Below are positions 32,829 to 43,474 of a DNA stretch of 64,000 nucleotides, one piece after another (the stretch's first letter is position 1; each line of letters starts with the position of its first letter). Origin of the DNA: Semisulcospira habei (lineage: Eukaryota > Mollusca > Gastropoda > Semisulcospiridae). The stretch covers positions 165,491,767 to 165,555,766 of the forward strand of contig BTPG01000002.1 of NCBI GenBank assembly GCA_036245525.1, given 5' to 3'. Position numbers and translations under genes: made by a program. Below the pieces are notes generated by a model. It worked only from the letters and a program-made list of their open reading frames with translations. It searched no databases and was not told where the DNA came from.

Positions 32829-34406
32829 GATGCGATGCGATTTTAAAAGGGATCGGGACTTCCAGCTTTCGCTGATTTCGTCCAGGGGGGGGGGGGGGCC
32901 AGGGGGAGGGGGGGGGATGGTGTCGATCTGTCTGTCTGTCGCTCCGTCGCTCAGCGGCTGATGTTATTGCCGGGGCCGGGTGGTTGGTGGTGGAGGAGGC
33001 GGGTGGTGTGGCCGGGGGACCGTTGCCTAGTGCCAGGCTGTAAGGTGGTGGTGGTAGGCCAGCTACTCTAAAAGGTCTTGCAAGAGTGGTGGCGGGGGTG
33101 GTGGTGTCGGACGGAGGAACCGTGGCCGGTTGTGGTAGGGTCTGGGGAGGTTAGGTGGCGGTGGTGGCGACCAGTTGATCCTTGGTCGAGGGGTCGGGCG
33201 CTGGAATGGACGGAGTGGGTGGCGGTGTTGAGGTGGTAGGCGAAGGTGCGGTGGGGAGCAGTGGTGGGCGCTGGTGCCGGAAGCGTTTTGGCGGTCGGTG
33301 GCGTCTTCTTTGTTGCGGGCCGGTGACTTGTCCGTTGCCTGACTGTTGGGGGGCCGGGTCTGTAACTGTGTTTTGAAGGGTCGCGATGGTCGGTGTTGGC
33401 GCCGGTGGGGTCTCTTGAGTAGTGGGTACTGGTGCTGTGTTGCCACACCCTGTGTCTCTGGTGGCGGGAGGCGGCATGGTGTCGGTCTCCTTGTTGGCTG
33501 TCTGTGGGGTGTCTGGTGTTGCTTGGCTCTCCGTGTGGGTCGTGGGGGCCACGGCCTGGCTAGTTGAGTCTTGCGTCTTCGGTGGTTTTAAATCCTTGAT
33601 GGCGCCCGAGTGCACTAGCCACCGGGCGGCGACCAGTGCTCGGTGGTAGGGGTCGCCATCTACTGCCGATATGATGGGAACGGCATCCTGGAGGAGGAGC
33701 ATCAGCTCCTCAAAGTCGACTCCCCGGAGCCGAGTCCCTCCTCCTCCAATGATGCCGGCCGCTCCCGAGTTAGAGATTCGGGAATGACGACCGGCGGTGG
33801 GGAGGGTGGGGAGTCCGGCCCCGAAGACATCTCCGTCGGGCTCTGGGGCTCCTCTTCATGTTGGGTTGGTAGCTGGGGGCTGGCCTTTTCATCTTGGCTT
33901 GGAGGGCTGCGTATTCTGTCCAAGAATGAGTCCATTTGTGGGAATAATCCCCTTGGTGGCACGGGTGGCGCGAACATCTGGAAGGATTTTCGCACACTTT
34001 GTTCGAAATCTTCCTCTGTCAGTGGCGCTCTGCGGGTTACTAGTTGCTGCGGCGCCTGGGGGGGGGGGGAGGGGGTGAGTCCCCCACCTGTTCCCAGTAT
34101 GCCCGCGTCGGCTGAACTTGGTCCTGTGGCCGTATCGGCGGGGAGAGAGGGGGCTTATAGCTCCTCGTCTCCCGCCTGGCCGGTGGCTGTGTTCTCTGCT
34201 CTTGGGGGAAGGTGGAGGTGTACTCTTCCACCTGTTCTTTGTTCGTCTTTCGTCGCTGTTTGCGTCCTTTCTCCATCTCGAGGCTGGCTGGCTTGCTTGG
34301 CTGGCTCGCTTGACTTGTTTCTTGCTTGCTTTGGGAGAGAGCGGTGAACCGTCCTCTCTCCTTCGCTGCTGTGGCTCGTCAGCTGAATGCTCATCTCCTG
34401 CTGTCT
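32829..34406 (-). mobile_element. ORF1-only retroelement unit 1
   Basis: A unit bounded by GTCTTGACGC at both ends. On the minus strand it starts like units 2 and 3 (an AGCAGCGAAGGAGAGAGGAC block and a CTCTCTCC hairpin), carries a Pro-rich ORF1, then a poly-C tract (32886-32925 plus strand), a conserved 3' block (GACGAAATCAGCG... GGAAGTCCC) and an (ATCGC)3 tail. It has no RT. Confidence 0.7.
33063..34276 (-). pseudogene. Pro-rich ORF1-like protein, frameshifted copy
   Basis: Homologous along its length to the intact frames at 34640-35935 and 39647-40897. It begins MEKGRKQRRKTNKEQVEEY at 34276, changes frame after the GDSPPPPPP segment near 34050, continues through VPPRGLFPQMDSF and VVIPESLTRERPAS to near 33705, and changes frame again to the conserved LLLQDAVPII..ALVAARWLVHSGAI block and a basic, Pro-rich end. 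Function unknown; see the intact copies. Confidence 0.65.
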
Positions 34407-34416
34407 GTCTTGACGC

Positions 34417-36032
34417 GGTTCGGTTCGGTTCTTTGACAGGGACTAGGGCTTCCAGTTATCGCTGATTTTGCCCGGGGGGGGGGGGGTGGGGGGGGGGGGG
34501 GGTGGGGGGGGGGGCGGGGGGGGGGGGAGGTTGTTTCACTGTCTGTTTGTCGCTCCGTCGCGCAGCTGGCTGATGTTCTTGCCGGGGCCGGGTGGTTGGT
34601 GGTGGAGGAGGCGGGTGGTGTGGCCGGGGGACCGTTGCTTCAGTGCCAGGCTGGAGGGTGTTGATGCGCCAGCCACTCTAGAAGTTCTTGAATGAGTGGT
34701 GGCGGGGGTGGTGGCGGCCGGTAGAACCGTGGCCGGCTGTGGTAGGGTCTGGGGAGGTTGGGTGGTGGTGGTGGCGGCCAGTTGATCTTGGGCCGGGGGG
34801 TCGGGCGCTGACGTGGACAGGGTGGGTGGCGGTGCTGGGGTGGTAGGCGGAGGTGTAGTGGTGGCGTAGGGAGGAGCGGCGGCTGCTGTCTGTAGCGTTT
34901 TGGGGGTCGTTGGCGGCGTCTTCTTGGTGGTGGCGGGCCGGTGGTTGGTCCGTTGTCCGCCGGTGGTGGTTGGTGTTGGGGGGGCGGGTCCGTGCCCGTG
35001 TCTTGTAGGTTTGGCTTTGGTATGGCCTCCGTTGTTGTGCCCTTCTCTTGGGTTGTTGGTGGCGCGGTGCCGGTCTTCTTGGTCGCTGTTTGTGGGGGGT
35101 CGGTGGTCTTCTGAGTCCCCGTTTCTGCCGTGGTAATGGGTGCGGTGCCAGTTGACTTCGTAACTGTCAGTGGGGGTGCTATAGTTGTCTGGCATTCCCC
35201 GTTTGCTGTTGTTGTTGTCGCTTGGCTGGCTGAGCTCGTTGTCGTGGGGAGTTTCAGGTCATTGATGGCCCCTGAGAACACCAACCACCGGGCGGTGACC
35301 AGTGCTCTCTGGTATGTGTCTCCTTCTGATGCTATGATGGTGGGGATGGCGTCTTGAAGAAGGAGCACCAGCTCTTCAAAGTCGATACCTCGGAGCCGAG
35401 TCCCCTCCTCCTCCGATGATGCCGGCCGCTCCCGAGTTAGTGATTCGGGAATGACGACCGGCCGTGGGGAGGGCGGGGAGTCCGGCCCCGAAGACGTCTC
35501 CGCCGGGCTTTGGGGCTCCTCTTCATCTTCATGTTGGACTGGCGGTTGTGAGCTGGCCTTTTCGTCGTAGCTTGGAGGGGTACGCATTTTATCCAAAAAA
35601 GCGTCCATTTGGGGGAAGAGTCCTCTTGGTGGTGTAGGTGGCCCAAACTTATGAAAGGCCTCTCTCAAGTCTCTGTCGAAGTCTGCCACTGTCCTTGGCG
35701 TCCGGTTGGTTGGTGGTTGTACCTGGGGGGGAGGAGGGGGGGAGTCCCCCACCGATTCCCAGTACGGTCGTTTTTCTTCCTCTTGTGGCCGAATTGGCGG
35801 GGAGAGAGGGGGCCTGTAGCTCCTCGTCTCCCGCCTGGCCTGTGGTGACGGTCTTGATGTTTGGGGGAGGGTGGAGGCATACTCCTCCGCCTGTTGATGA
35901 TTTGTCTTCTTTCGTAGTTTCCTTCCTTTGTCCATGGCTTGCTTGAGGCTGTCTCTTTGTTGGCTGTGAGAGGAGAGAGCGGAGCGCCGTCTTCTCTCCT
36001 TCGCTGCTGTGCGCCGATGCGCCGTGATGAGT
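34417..36032 (-). mobile_element. ORF1-only retroelement unit 2
   Basis: Bounded by GTCTTGACGC at 34407 and 36033. It has the same 5' block, a 431-residue ORF1 and the same 3' end as unit 1, with a long G/C homopolymer-like tract at 34474-34528 and a (GAACC)3 tail. About 1.6 kb, without RT. Confidence 0.7.
34640..35935 (-). CDS. Pro-rich ORF1-like protein, 431 residues, intact
   Basis: Start MDKGRKLRKKTNHQQ at 35935. The order is: a basic N-terminus, a Pro-rich stretch with PPLSPPIRPQ, a segment VADFDRDLREAFHKFG and PPRGLFPQMDAFLDKM, an acidic Pro/Ser region, the conserved VVIPESLTRERPAS, then a helical block FEELVLLLQDAIPTI..ALVTARWLVFSGAI (about residues 188-235), a long Thr/Pro linker and a basic, Pro- and His-rich C-terminus (RRRRQRPPKRYR). 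No CCHC knuckle, RRM or coiled coil is evident. By position in a retroelement unit it is the likely RNA-binding ORF1 protein; I infer this from charge and context, not from a known domain. Confidence 0.65.
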   Translation of the reverse strand: MDKGRKLRKKTNHQQAEEYASTLPQTSRPSPQARRETRSYRPPLSPPIRPQEEEKRPYWESVGDSPPPPPQVQPPTNRTPRTVADFDRDLREAFHKFGPPTPPRGLFPQMDAFLDKMRTPPSYDEKASSQPPVQHEDEEEPQSPAETSSGPDSPPSPRPVVIPESLTRERPASSEEEGTRLRGIDFEELVLLLQDAIPTIIASEGDTYQRALVTARWLVFSGAINDLKLPTTTSSASQATTTTANGECQTTIAPPLTVTKSTGTAPITTAETGTQKTTDPPQTATKKTGTAPPTTQEKGTTTEAIPKPNLQDTGTDPPPQHQPPPADNGPTTGPPPPRRRRQRPPKRYRQQPPLLPTPPLHLRLPPQHRHPPCPRQRPTPRPKINWPPPPPPNLPRPYHSRPRFYRPPPPPPPLIQELLEWLAHQHPPAWH

Positions 36033-36042
36033 GTCTTGACGC

Positions 36043-39000
36043 TATGCTATGCTATTATTGAAGGGACAAGGACTTCCAGCTGGCGCTGATTTCGTCCGGG
36101 GGGGATGGGCCAAGGGGTGGGGGGGGGGGGAAAGGGGGTTTAGTTCTGGCTGTCTGTCGCTGGTGCTCGCGCATCGCTAGTTTTACAATCTTGCATCATG
36201 GCTGCCCGCGCCCTATGGGGGTCGAGTCGTAAGGGGGGGGGGGGGGGGTCTCCTTCGTTCTTGTCGTCAGTGACGGGTCGTTTGTTTAGATGTGTTGGAT
36301 CAGGGGGTGTTTGTTAAGTAGTTGTATTGTCTGGTTTGCGGTGGTGTGCCAAGTGTCTGGGGTGGGGTTTATGAGACCTTCCAGTGTGAGAGGTGGGTTT
36401 AGTATGTCTTCTAGTCTAGCTCTGGCGTGGTTTATGGTAGGGCAGTCTAGGAGTATATGTTCTGTTGTGAGTGTGTGGCCGCATGTACATATGACTGGGT
36501 TGGGGTGGACCAGGTATCTCTCGCCCCCTAGTCTGATCCTTGTTAGTCGGGTTTGGTCTTTTCTTTTGCCTGAGAGTAGGATGGGTACGTTGTTTAGGAC
36601 CCTCGTGAGGCCTTTACGTCTACCTCTTTTTGCGTGATGAAATTCTTTTTCCCATAGATTTTGGAAGGCTGGCCGGAGGGCGTTTGATCTTTCGGCTGCC
36701 GACAGGGGTAGGTCGAAGAAGGTCGATTCTTGGTCGAAGCCTTTCTTCGCTATTTTATCTGCTTTCTCATTACCTGGGATCCCTACATGGGAGGGAACCC
36801 AAATGAACTTAATTTCCTGGCCTAATTCTGTGAGTTCCGCTACTCTGAGTCTAATAAGATATGTTAGGTCTTCTCGGGAGGAGTCCAAGTTTTGGATCGC
36901 CTGGATCGCTGATAGGGAGTCAGTGACTATGAGAATTTGTTTAGCTGCATTCAGGTCTGCTTTTATTACTTTGATGGCTCCTAGGATTGCCGTGAGTTCG
37001 GCTGTGAAGACCGCCGTGTGATCCGGTAATTTGATGGCTCTGTCCGATTTGTGAGGAACGTGGATACCTAGTCCAGTTGCGTGTGTGAGTGGGTCGTGGG
37101 ATCCATCTGTGTAGATGATGGTGTATTTATTGTACGTGGTTGTTCTTTTTACGTCGAATTCTAGTCTCATTTTGGGCCCGTCTATTTCTTTTTTGAGCTT
37201 GGTTAGGTCCAGGTCTACTTCTATTTGGGGTAGTTTCCATGGTGGTACGCTTATTGGTGCGATGGGTGCTTTATTTGGTAGCTTAAGATTTATGGATTCT
37301 TCTAGCTTCTGTACCACTGTTTTTATTTGGGGTTGTTGAGTGGGTTCGAATTTGGGTGTGTGGTTGATGTTTAGGGTTTGTTTGGCCGGGTGGTCGTCCG
37401 GCATACCTATTGTTTTATAGAAGAGGTTAGCTGCTCTTTCTGCTATTATGATGTTGATGGGTCTCTGGCCGCACTCCGCCAGTACAAGGAGGTTGGGGGT
37501 ATGTCTTGGGACTCCCAAGACCACCCTCAGGGCCTCGACCTGGACTGTCAGGAGTTTTTTTGTTAGAGTTTTGTTGAGGTTGGTGAGGAGGGGGGCTGCA
37601 TAAAGTAGCCTGGACATCACGTATGAGTGGTATAGATTTAGGAGTGATTTGGGGTCCGTGCCCCAATCTGCTCCGCTTACTTTGCGCATTAAGTTGATTC
37701 CTTTCCTGGCCGACTGACAGATTTTGTTTACGTATGGTGCCCAATTATTATTGTGTGTGAATAATACTCCTAGGAATGTGACTTGTTTGCGGTATTCTAT
37801 GTCGGTCCCATCGATTTGAAGCTGAGGCACGGGGGTTATTATTTTGTATCGTTTGGCGCGGTTGGTTTGAAATATGATAGCCTGGGTCTTTTGGGTAGAG
37901 ATTTTTAGGCCTGCTCTAACTAGCCATTTCTCGACTCTTGTCAGGTCTTGTTGGAGTTCTTGAAGTCCCACTAGTTCCATTTTATTCCCTTTCCATTTGT
38001 TCGTGATTTTTCCTGTTAGGGACGTGTCGTCTGCGAATTGCATTATGTTACTGTTCCTGACTACGTGTTGTAGACCCGTGAGTAGGAGTGTAAATAGGAG
38101 GGGGCTGAGTACCGATCCTTGAGGTACCCCGTTATCTAAGGTGTATTCTTTGGATATCGCGTTGCCTAATCTGACTACTATCCGACGGTCGGCCAGGAAG
38201 GCTTGGACGAAGTTGTACATTTCGTTGGATATCCCTAGGTCGCCCATCCTACTGAGTAATTTTTCGTGCCATACCATATCATAAGCTTTTTCTATGTCTA
38301 AGAATATTCCCACCAGTTCGGTTCTCCTTTCCCGGTGGGTGTTTAGAATTTCTTGTTGTAGGGAGGCCAAATGGTCTAGTGTGCTGCGTTTTTTCCTAAA
38401 CCCGCTCTGTTGGGGTGGTAGGAGTTGGTGTTTTTCGCAGTAGGACGTGAGTCTGATTTTGAGAATTTTCTCCAATAATTTGCCCAGCTGAGATGTTAGT
38501 GCTATGGGCCTGTAGCTCCCTGGCTGGTATGTCGGTTTGCCGGGTTTGGGGAGTGGGAATACTATTGCTTTTTTCCACTGGGTGGGGTATTGACCACTAG
38601 TGTATATGTCATTAAATAGGGTTACAATGGCTTGTTTCATGGACGGGTGACTTTTTTTTTAATCATTTCGTATGTAATTAAGTCCGCTCCTGGGGCTTTG
38701 CCCTTCCCCGTACTTTGCAGGGCTTGGTTTAGTTCAATGATGGAGATTTCGCTGTCTAGTTCATAATTCTCTTTCCATGTGGGTCTTTCAAAACATTGAC
38801 TAATGTGTGGTTTAAGGTCTTTGAATTCTGCTGTTAGGTTTTCGTTCGAGCTGGCCATGCTGAAGGTGTGGGCTAGTATGTCTGCTTTTTCTTGTTTGGT
38901 AGCGTACACCCTATGCTCAGTTTTTAGGGATGGCATGTCTGATCTTGGACCGTTATTGAGGGCTTTAATTTTGTCCCAGCTTTCCTTCATTTGGGATTTA

Positions 39001-39435
39001 ATATTGATAGATTCTGTAAAGGCATGCCAGTCTGCTTTCTTGGCTTCTTTAATAGTTCTGTCGGCTATTGTTTTGGCACGTTTGTATTCTATTCTGTTTT
39101 CGGGCGTTCTATGTTTTTTCCAGATTTGGAGTTTTCGTTTCCTACTTTTTACAACGTGGTCACAGTCTTTGTTCCACCAGGATTTCCCTGGTTTCCCATT
39201 GTCCGATCTGGTGGGGGTGCTCTCCTTGACTGCTCGGATAATCTGGTCTGTGACGTGGGCCGTTTTGGTGTCTATGGTAGGCTCTTCATCCCATGCCGAT
39301 GCGAACCTTGTGAGTTCAGAAAATGTGTCCCAGTCGGTCCTTTTGGTGTTAATTTTGAAGGGGACCCCGGTGCGATCTTGCTTGGGGGGGTTCGCCCCTA
39401 CTACTTATGGTGACGAGTGTCGGGAAGTGATTTGT
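36043..39435 (-). mobile_element. ORF2 retroelement unit (I-like LINE, 5'-truncated)
   Basis: Bounded by GTCTTGACGC at 36033 and 39436. It shares its 3' end (GACGAAATCAGCG and GGAAGTCC blocks) with the ORF1-only units, has poly-G/C tracts at 36098-36140 and 36229-36248, and ends in an (ATAGC)3 tail. Its 5' end begins in the linker before the RT, so the endonuclease is missing. Confidence 0.7.
36286..39400 (-). pseudogene. LINE ORF2: RT plus RNase H (one frameshift)
   Basis: The linker (WWNKDCDHVVKSRKRKLQIW, about 39170; KGKAPGADLITYEMIKKK, about 38690) is out of frame with the rest because of a nine-T run at 38652-38660. From 38640 one frame of 784 residues holds the RT (SYRPIALTSQLGKLLEKIL, QSGFRKKRSTLDHL, IFLDIEKAYDMVWHEKLL, NGVPQGSVLSPLLF, MQFADDTSL) and an RNase H domain (IYTDGSHDPLTHATG, TAELTAILGAI, VTDSLSAIQAIQ, WVPSHVGIPGNEKADKIA) followed by a Cys/His segment (CTCGHTLTTEHILLDC). 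Apart from the homopolymer shift the frame is clean. The architecture is that of I-group LINEs. Confidence 0.85.
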
Positions 39436-39445
39436 GTCTTGACGC

Positions 39446-41026
39446 TTGCTTGCTTGCTTGACTTGAAAGGGACTGGGACTTCCAACTCTCGTTGATTTCG
39501 TCCGGGGGGGGTGGGCCAGGGGGGTTGGGGGGGAGGTTGTCGTCTCGCTGTCTGTCTGCCTCTCCGTCGCGCAGCTGGCTGATGGTGCTGCCGGGGCCGG
39601 GTGGTTGATGGTGCAGGAGGTGGGTGGTGTGGCCGGGGAACCGTTGCTATCGCCAGGCTGGTGGGTGGTGGAACGCTAACCACTCCAGAAGTTGGTGCGG
39701 GAGTGGTGGCGGTGTTGGTGGAGTCGGCCGGGAACACCGTGGCCGGTCGTAGTAAGGTCTGGGAAGGTAGGGTGGTGGAGGCGGCGGCCAGTCACTCCTT
39801 GGTCGAGGGGCCGGGCGCTGAAATGGTCGTGGTGGGTGGCGATGTAGAGGTGGCAGGCGCATGTGCGGTGGTGGTGTGGGGAGAAGTGGTGGGCGCTGCA
39901 GCCTGAAGCGCTTGGGCGGTCGGTGGCGTTTTCTGTGTTGCTTCGGGCCGGTGACTCGTCCGTTGCCCTCCTGCGGTGGTTGTTGTTGTTGGGGGGGCGG
40001 GTCCGTGCCCGCGTCTTGGAGGATCTTTGTTGGTGCGACTTCTGTCGCTGTGTGTTTGTCCTGCAGTTCGGGTGGCGTGGTGCCGCTCGATTTTTCCGCC
40101 GTCTGTGGGGAGTCGGTGGATTTTTGACTCCCCGTTGTTGATGTCAGGGCTGTGGCCTGGCTGGCCGTGTCCTTTGATGTTGGGGGCTCGAGGTCCTTTA
40201 TGGCGCCCGAGTGTACAAGCCACCGGGCGGCGACTAATGCCCGGTGGTATGCGCTGCCATCGATCGCCGTGATGACTGGGACGGCGTCTTGTAGGAGGAG
40301 CACCAGCTCCTCGAAGTCAATCCCCCTGAGCCGAGTCTCCCCCTCCTCCAACGATGCCGGCCGCTCCCGAGTGAGTGATTCGGGGATTACGACCGGCGGT
40401 GGGGAGCATGGGGAATCGGCCCACGAAGACAGCTCCGACGAGGGCTCCTCTTCTGGTTCTGATGGTGGTGGTGGTGACTGGGGGCGAGCAGGGCCCGCTT
40501 CGTTCCCGTTGGTGACGGGTGCCTGGTCTTGCCATGTTGGGCGCATTCTGTCGTAGAATGCGTCCATTTTGGGAAATAGTCCCCTTGGTGGCATAGGCGG
40601 TAGGCCAAATTTGTTGAATGCCTCTCTGAGGCTCTGGTCACTGTCTGCCACTGTCAGTGGCGGTCCGTTATTGACTGGTTGCTGGGGTGCCTGGCGGTGA
40701 GGGGGTGAGTCCCCCACCTGTTCCCAGTACGCCCTCTGTCCTTCTTTCGGTCGAATTGGCGGGGAGAGAGGGGGCTTGTAGCTCCTCGTCTCCCGCCTGG
40801 CCGGTGGTTGCTTTCTCTGTGCTTGAGGGAAGGTGGAGGCATACTCCTCCACCTGTTCCTTGTTGGTTTTCTTTCGCTGTTTTCGCCCTTTCTCCATACT
40901 GGCTGATTCGCTTGGCTGGCTGTTGACTGGCTCGCTTGATCGCTGGCTTGGTTGTTGTGTGTGGAGAGAGCGGAAAAGGACCGTCCTCTCTCCTCGGCTG
41001 CTGAGCTGGCTGATGATGGTGATCGT
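39446..41026 (-). mobile_element. ORF1-only retroelement unit 3
   Basis: Bounded by GTCTTGACGC at 39436 and 41027. It carries a 416-residue ORF1, a G/C tract at 39504-39536, the shared 3' block and an (AAGC)n tail. On its 5' side (minus strand) it joins segment X copy 2. Confidence 0.7.
39647..40897 (-). CDS. Pro-rich ORF1-like protein, 416 residues, intact
   Basis: Paralogue of the 34640-35935 frame. It starts MEKGRKQRKKTNKEQVEEY at 40897 and keeps the landmarks PPLSPPIRPKEG, VADSDQSLREAFNKFGL, PPRGLFPKMDAFYDRM, VVIPESLTRERPAS and the helical FEELVLLLQDAVPVI..ALVAARWLVHSGAI block, ending in a basic Pro-rich tail (RKRHRPPKRFR). Conservation of the helical block, with drift in the linkers, suggests selection on it at least in the recent past. 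Function unknown; presumed ORF1/RNA-binding protein of an I-like LINE family. Confidence 0.65.
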   Translation of the reverse strand: MEKGRKQRKKTNKEQVEEYASTFPQAQRKQPPARRETRSYKPPLSPPIRPKEGQRAYWEQVGDSPPHRQAPQQPVNNGPPLTVADSDQSLREAFNKFGLPPMPPRGLFPKMDAFYDRMRPTWQDQAPVTNGNEAGPARPQSPPPPSEPEEEPSSELSSWADSPCSPPPVVIPESLTRERPASLEEGETRLRGIDFEELVLLLQDAVPVITAIDGSAYHRALVAARWLVHSGAIKDLEPPTSKDTASQATALTSTTGSQKSTDSPQTAEKSSGTTPPELQDKHTATEVAPTKILQDAGTDPPPQQQQPPQEGNGRVTGPKQHRKRHRPPKRFRLQRPPLLPTPPPHMRLPPLHRHPPRPFQRPAPRPRSDWPPPPPPYLPRPYYDRPRCSRPTPPTPPPLPHQLLEWLAFHHPPAWR

Positions 41027-41036
41027 GTCTTGACGC

Positions 41037-43084
41037 GCGGCCGTTTCGCTGTTTTAGACCCACCGCCCGCGTGGCCTCGTGTGAGTCACCACCGAGGGCT
41101 ATTTTTGGTTTCTGTTCTTTCTGCGCGGCGCGCGGTCAGTTACGGTTCATTGCGCTGTTTCCGAGTAATTTTGTTTTTCTGATTCTCCTGTCCCTCATTT
41201 GTCAAGAGTTTATTACTAAGCCGTTATTTGGCGCGTTCGGAGGGTGTTGCCGTTCCGTTCAGGCATACGTCTCTCGTTTGTTGGTTTTTGGGATTGTGCG
41301 TTGTTTATCCGGTGTTTATGGGTCAATTTCATCCCATGCCTAGGTTCAGGTCCGTACGACCCCGGTCTTTTGGCATGTGCCGTTGGCCCCGCGTTGTTTA
41401 CACGTTTGTATCCGGCAGTGTGATCATCTGTTCTCAGTGTTGAGTTTTGATCGGATGATCTGGTCTCCCCAGACTTATTTGGCTTTTTTCCCGATGTTTT
41501 TCGGATTCTAGCCTGGGATTATTGTTTTCCCTCGTGTTTCGGAGGTTTCTTTGGTCGGCTTGTTTGCCTTTGCGCTGTGGTTTTGCGCTATAATATTTTC
41601 CCGGAATTCAACCTTGTCTTACTGTCCGTTTGTTATCGTGTTGTTGTTGGCGCGATGTGTTTCATTGCGTTTTTTGTTGTTACAGAGGTCGTTTATTTTG
41701 CCTCTGTTTCCCTTTTACTTTGGGTGTCGGCATGATTCTAGCGCTTGGCCGCATGCTTTTTTTCCCGCCCGTGGTTCGGTCCAGTGTGACACACCCGTGC
41801 CTTTTCGTCGTTGGTTTGCGTTAATTGATTTTTCTTTCTTTCTGCGCGGCGCGCGGTCAGTTACGGTTCATCGCGTTGTTTCCGTATAATTTTGTTTTTC
41901 TGATTCTCCTGTCCCTCATTTGTCAAGAGTTTGTTACTAAGCCGTTATTTGGCGCGTTCGTGGGGTCTTGCTGTACCGTTCAGGCATACGGGCGTCTCTC
42001 GTTTGTTGGTTTTGGGATTGTGCGTTGTTTATCCGGTGTTTATGGGTCAATTTCATCCCATGCCTCGGTTCAGGTCCGTACGACCCCGGTCTTTTGGCAT
42101 GTGCCGTTGGCCCCGCGTTGTTTACACGTTTGTTTTCGGCAGTGTGATCATCTGTTCTCAGTTTTGAGTTTTGATTAGATGATCTGGTCTCCCCAGACTC
42201 AGTCATTTGGCTTTTTTTCCGATGTTGCGGATTCTGGCCTGGGATTATTGTTTTCCCTCGTGTTTCGGAGGTTTCTTTGGTCGGCTTGTTTGCCTTTGCG
42301 CTGTGGTTTTGCGCTATAATATTTTTCTGGCCAGATTTGGTTAGAAAGAAGAGATAAGAAATAAGGAAAAAAAGGGGGAAAAAAAAAGGGGGGGGGGGGG
42401 GAAGGCCTCTACACATGCACATGCAATTGTTGGTTATTTGGTATCTGTGTTACCAGTCACAGAGTGTTTTTAGATTTAAGGGTTTGAGTCAGATTATTGA
42501 GTCACTTCCAAAGACTGTACCCGCCTTGTGATGTTGCGCAACGTTTGGTCATCGGGTGGTTGAGCCAGCTGTTAGCATGTTCACGTTGCAAGTTCAAAGC
42601 TGGGCTCGAGATAGCACACACGTGTACGTGCGCCTCATCATTTTCAGCACCCGTTATGTTTGTTGGTTTTTTCCTTCTCGTACAGAAGTGATCGTCCAGG
42701 CTTGTTTTGCCGTTTCTTCGGACGGCTTGTTGGCCGTTGTTTTAGCTCTGTGGACGGGCGCTGAGAGGGCCTGTGGGTGGAGTGCGGTTATGTCAGCCCC
42801 GTTGTTTGATCGCTCGTCGGGCGGTGTGCATGAGTCACGCCATCGGTTCGGGTCTATGCGTGTGTATGAAATGATGCTCGACATCGCACACCAAACAACG
42901 CGTTCAGTAGCCTGTTTATTCTGGCTTGGCCGTATACACAATGTTTCATGACACAGGTCTAGATTTTGTTTTGTCACTGTTTCCATTGCGTATTTCGAGC
43001 ACATTTTTGCTTGCAACAAGCTAGGTACTGCTCTCGTCAGCGGACCCACCTAACCACAATGGTGATTACCACCGAACTTTTCTA
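41037..43084 (-). repeat. Segment X, copy 2
   Basis: Nearly identical to copy 1 over most of its length. The monomer word CTGCGCGGCGCGCGG recurs at 41121 and 41842. It lacks the 27100-27905 part of copy 1 and the 156-residue frame. A G-run/A-run stretch lies at 42363-42402. At 43085 the homology stops where a fragment of a family B hairpin ('tctcttgcagttgggttgtg') begins. Confidence 0.6.
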
Positions 43085-43474
43085 TATCTCTTGCAGTTGG
43101 GTTGTGCACACGTTTTTTGACAGTGAAGGGATTAATTGTGAACACTCAGTTTGAGCATACAAACCAGTCATTGGCGTGCACGCACATGCACCCGGCCATT
43201 ACTGATAGTGTGCACCTGGTGTTCATGTTGTGTCGCTGTCAGCGGTGTAACATCCCATAATTTTCTGATCGAACTGGGATCACTTTGGCGTATCAAATAT
43301 GCAAGTCATCCACGACAAACTGACCCCGAATCGATCTAGCATAGCAGTTTGGCCAAACAAAGCCACCCCGGGTCTATTAGCGTAGCAATTTATTTTTTAT
43401 AAATAGTGACTGTCATAAAGGTCATTCAGGCGCGTACAAGTCCCAGCCTGTGGTTTTACAAACACGGGGTGCAG
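43085..43474. repeat. Composite repeat: family B fragment, repeat R, minisatellite-like units
   Basis: 43085-43139 is the right end of a family B element. 43160-43255 ('accagtcattggcgtgcacg', 'ctgtcagcggtgtaac') is homologous to 52185-52365. 43319-43392 ('agcagtttggccaaacaaag', 'ccccgggtctattagcg') matches units of the minisatellite at 52672-52876. No gene is seen. Confidence 0.5.

Noticed and set aside
33068..36050. Gly- and Pro-rich plus-strand frames across the ORF1 units
   Set aside because: They are antisense shadows of the Pro-rich minus-strand protein and of G-runs.
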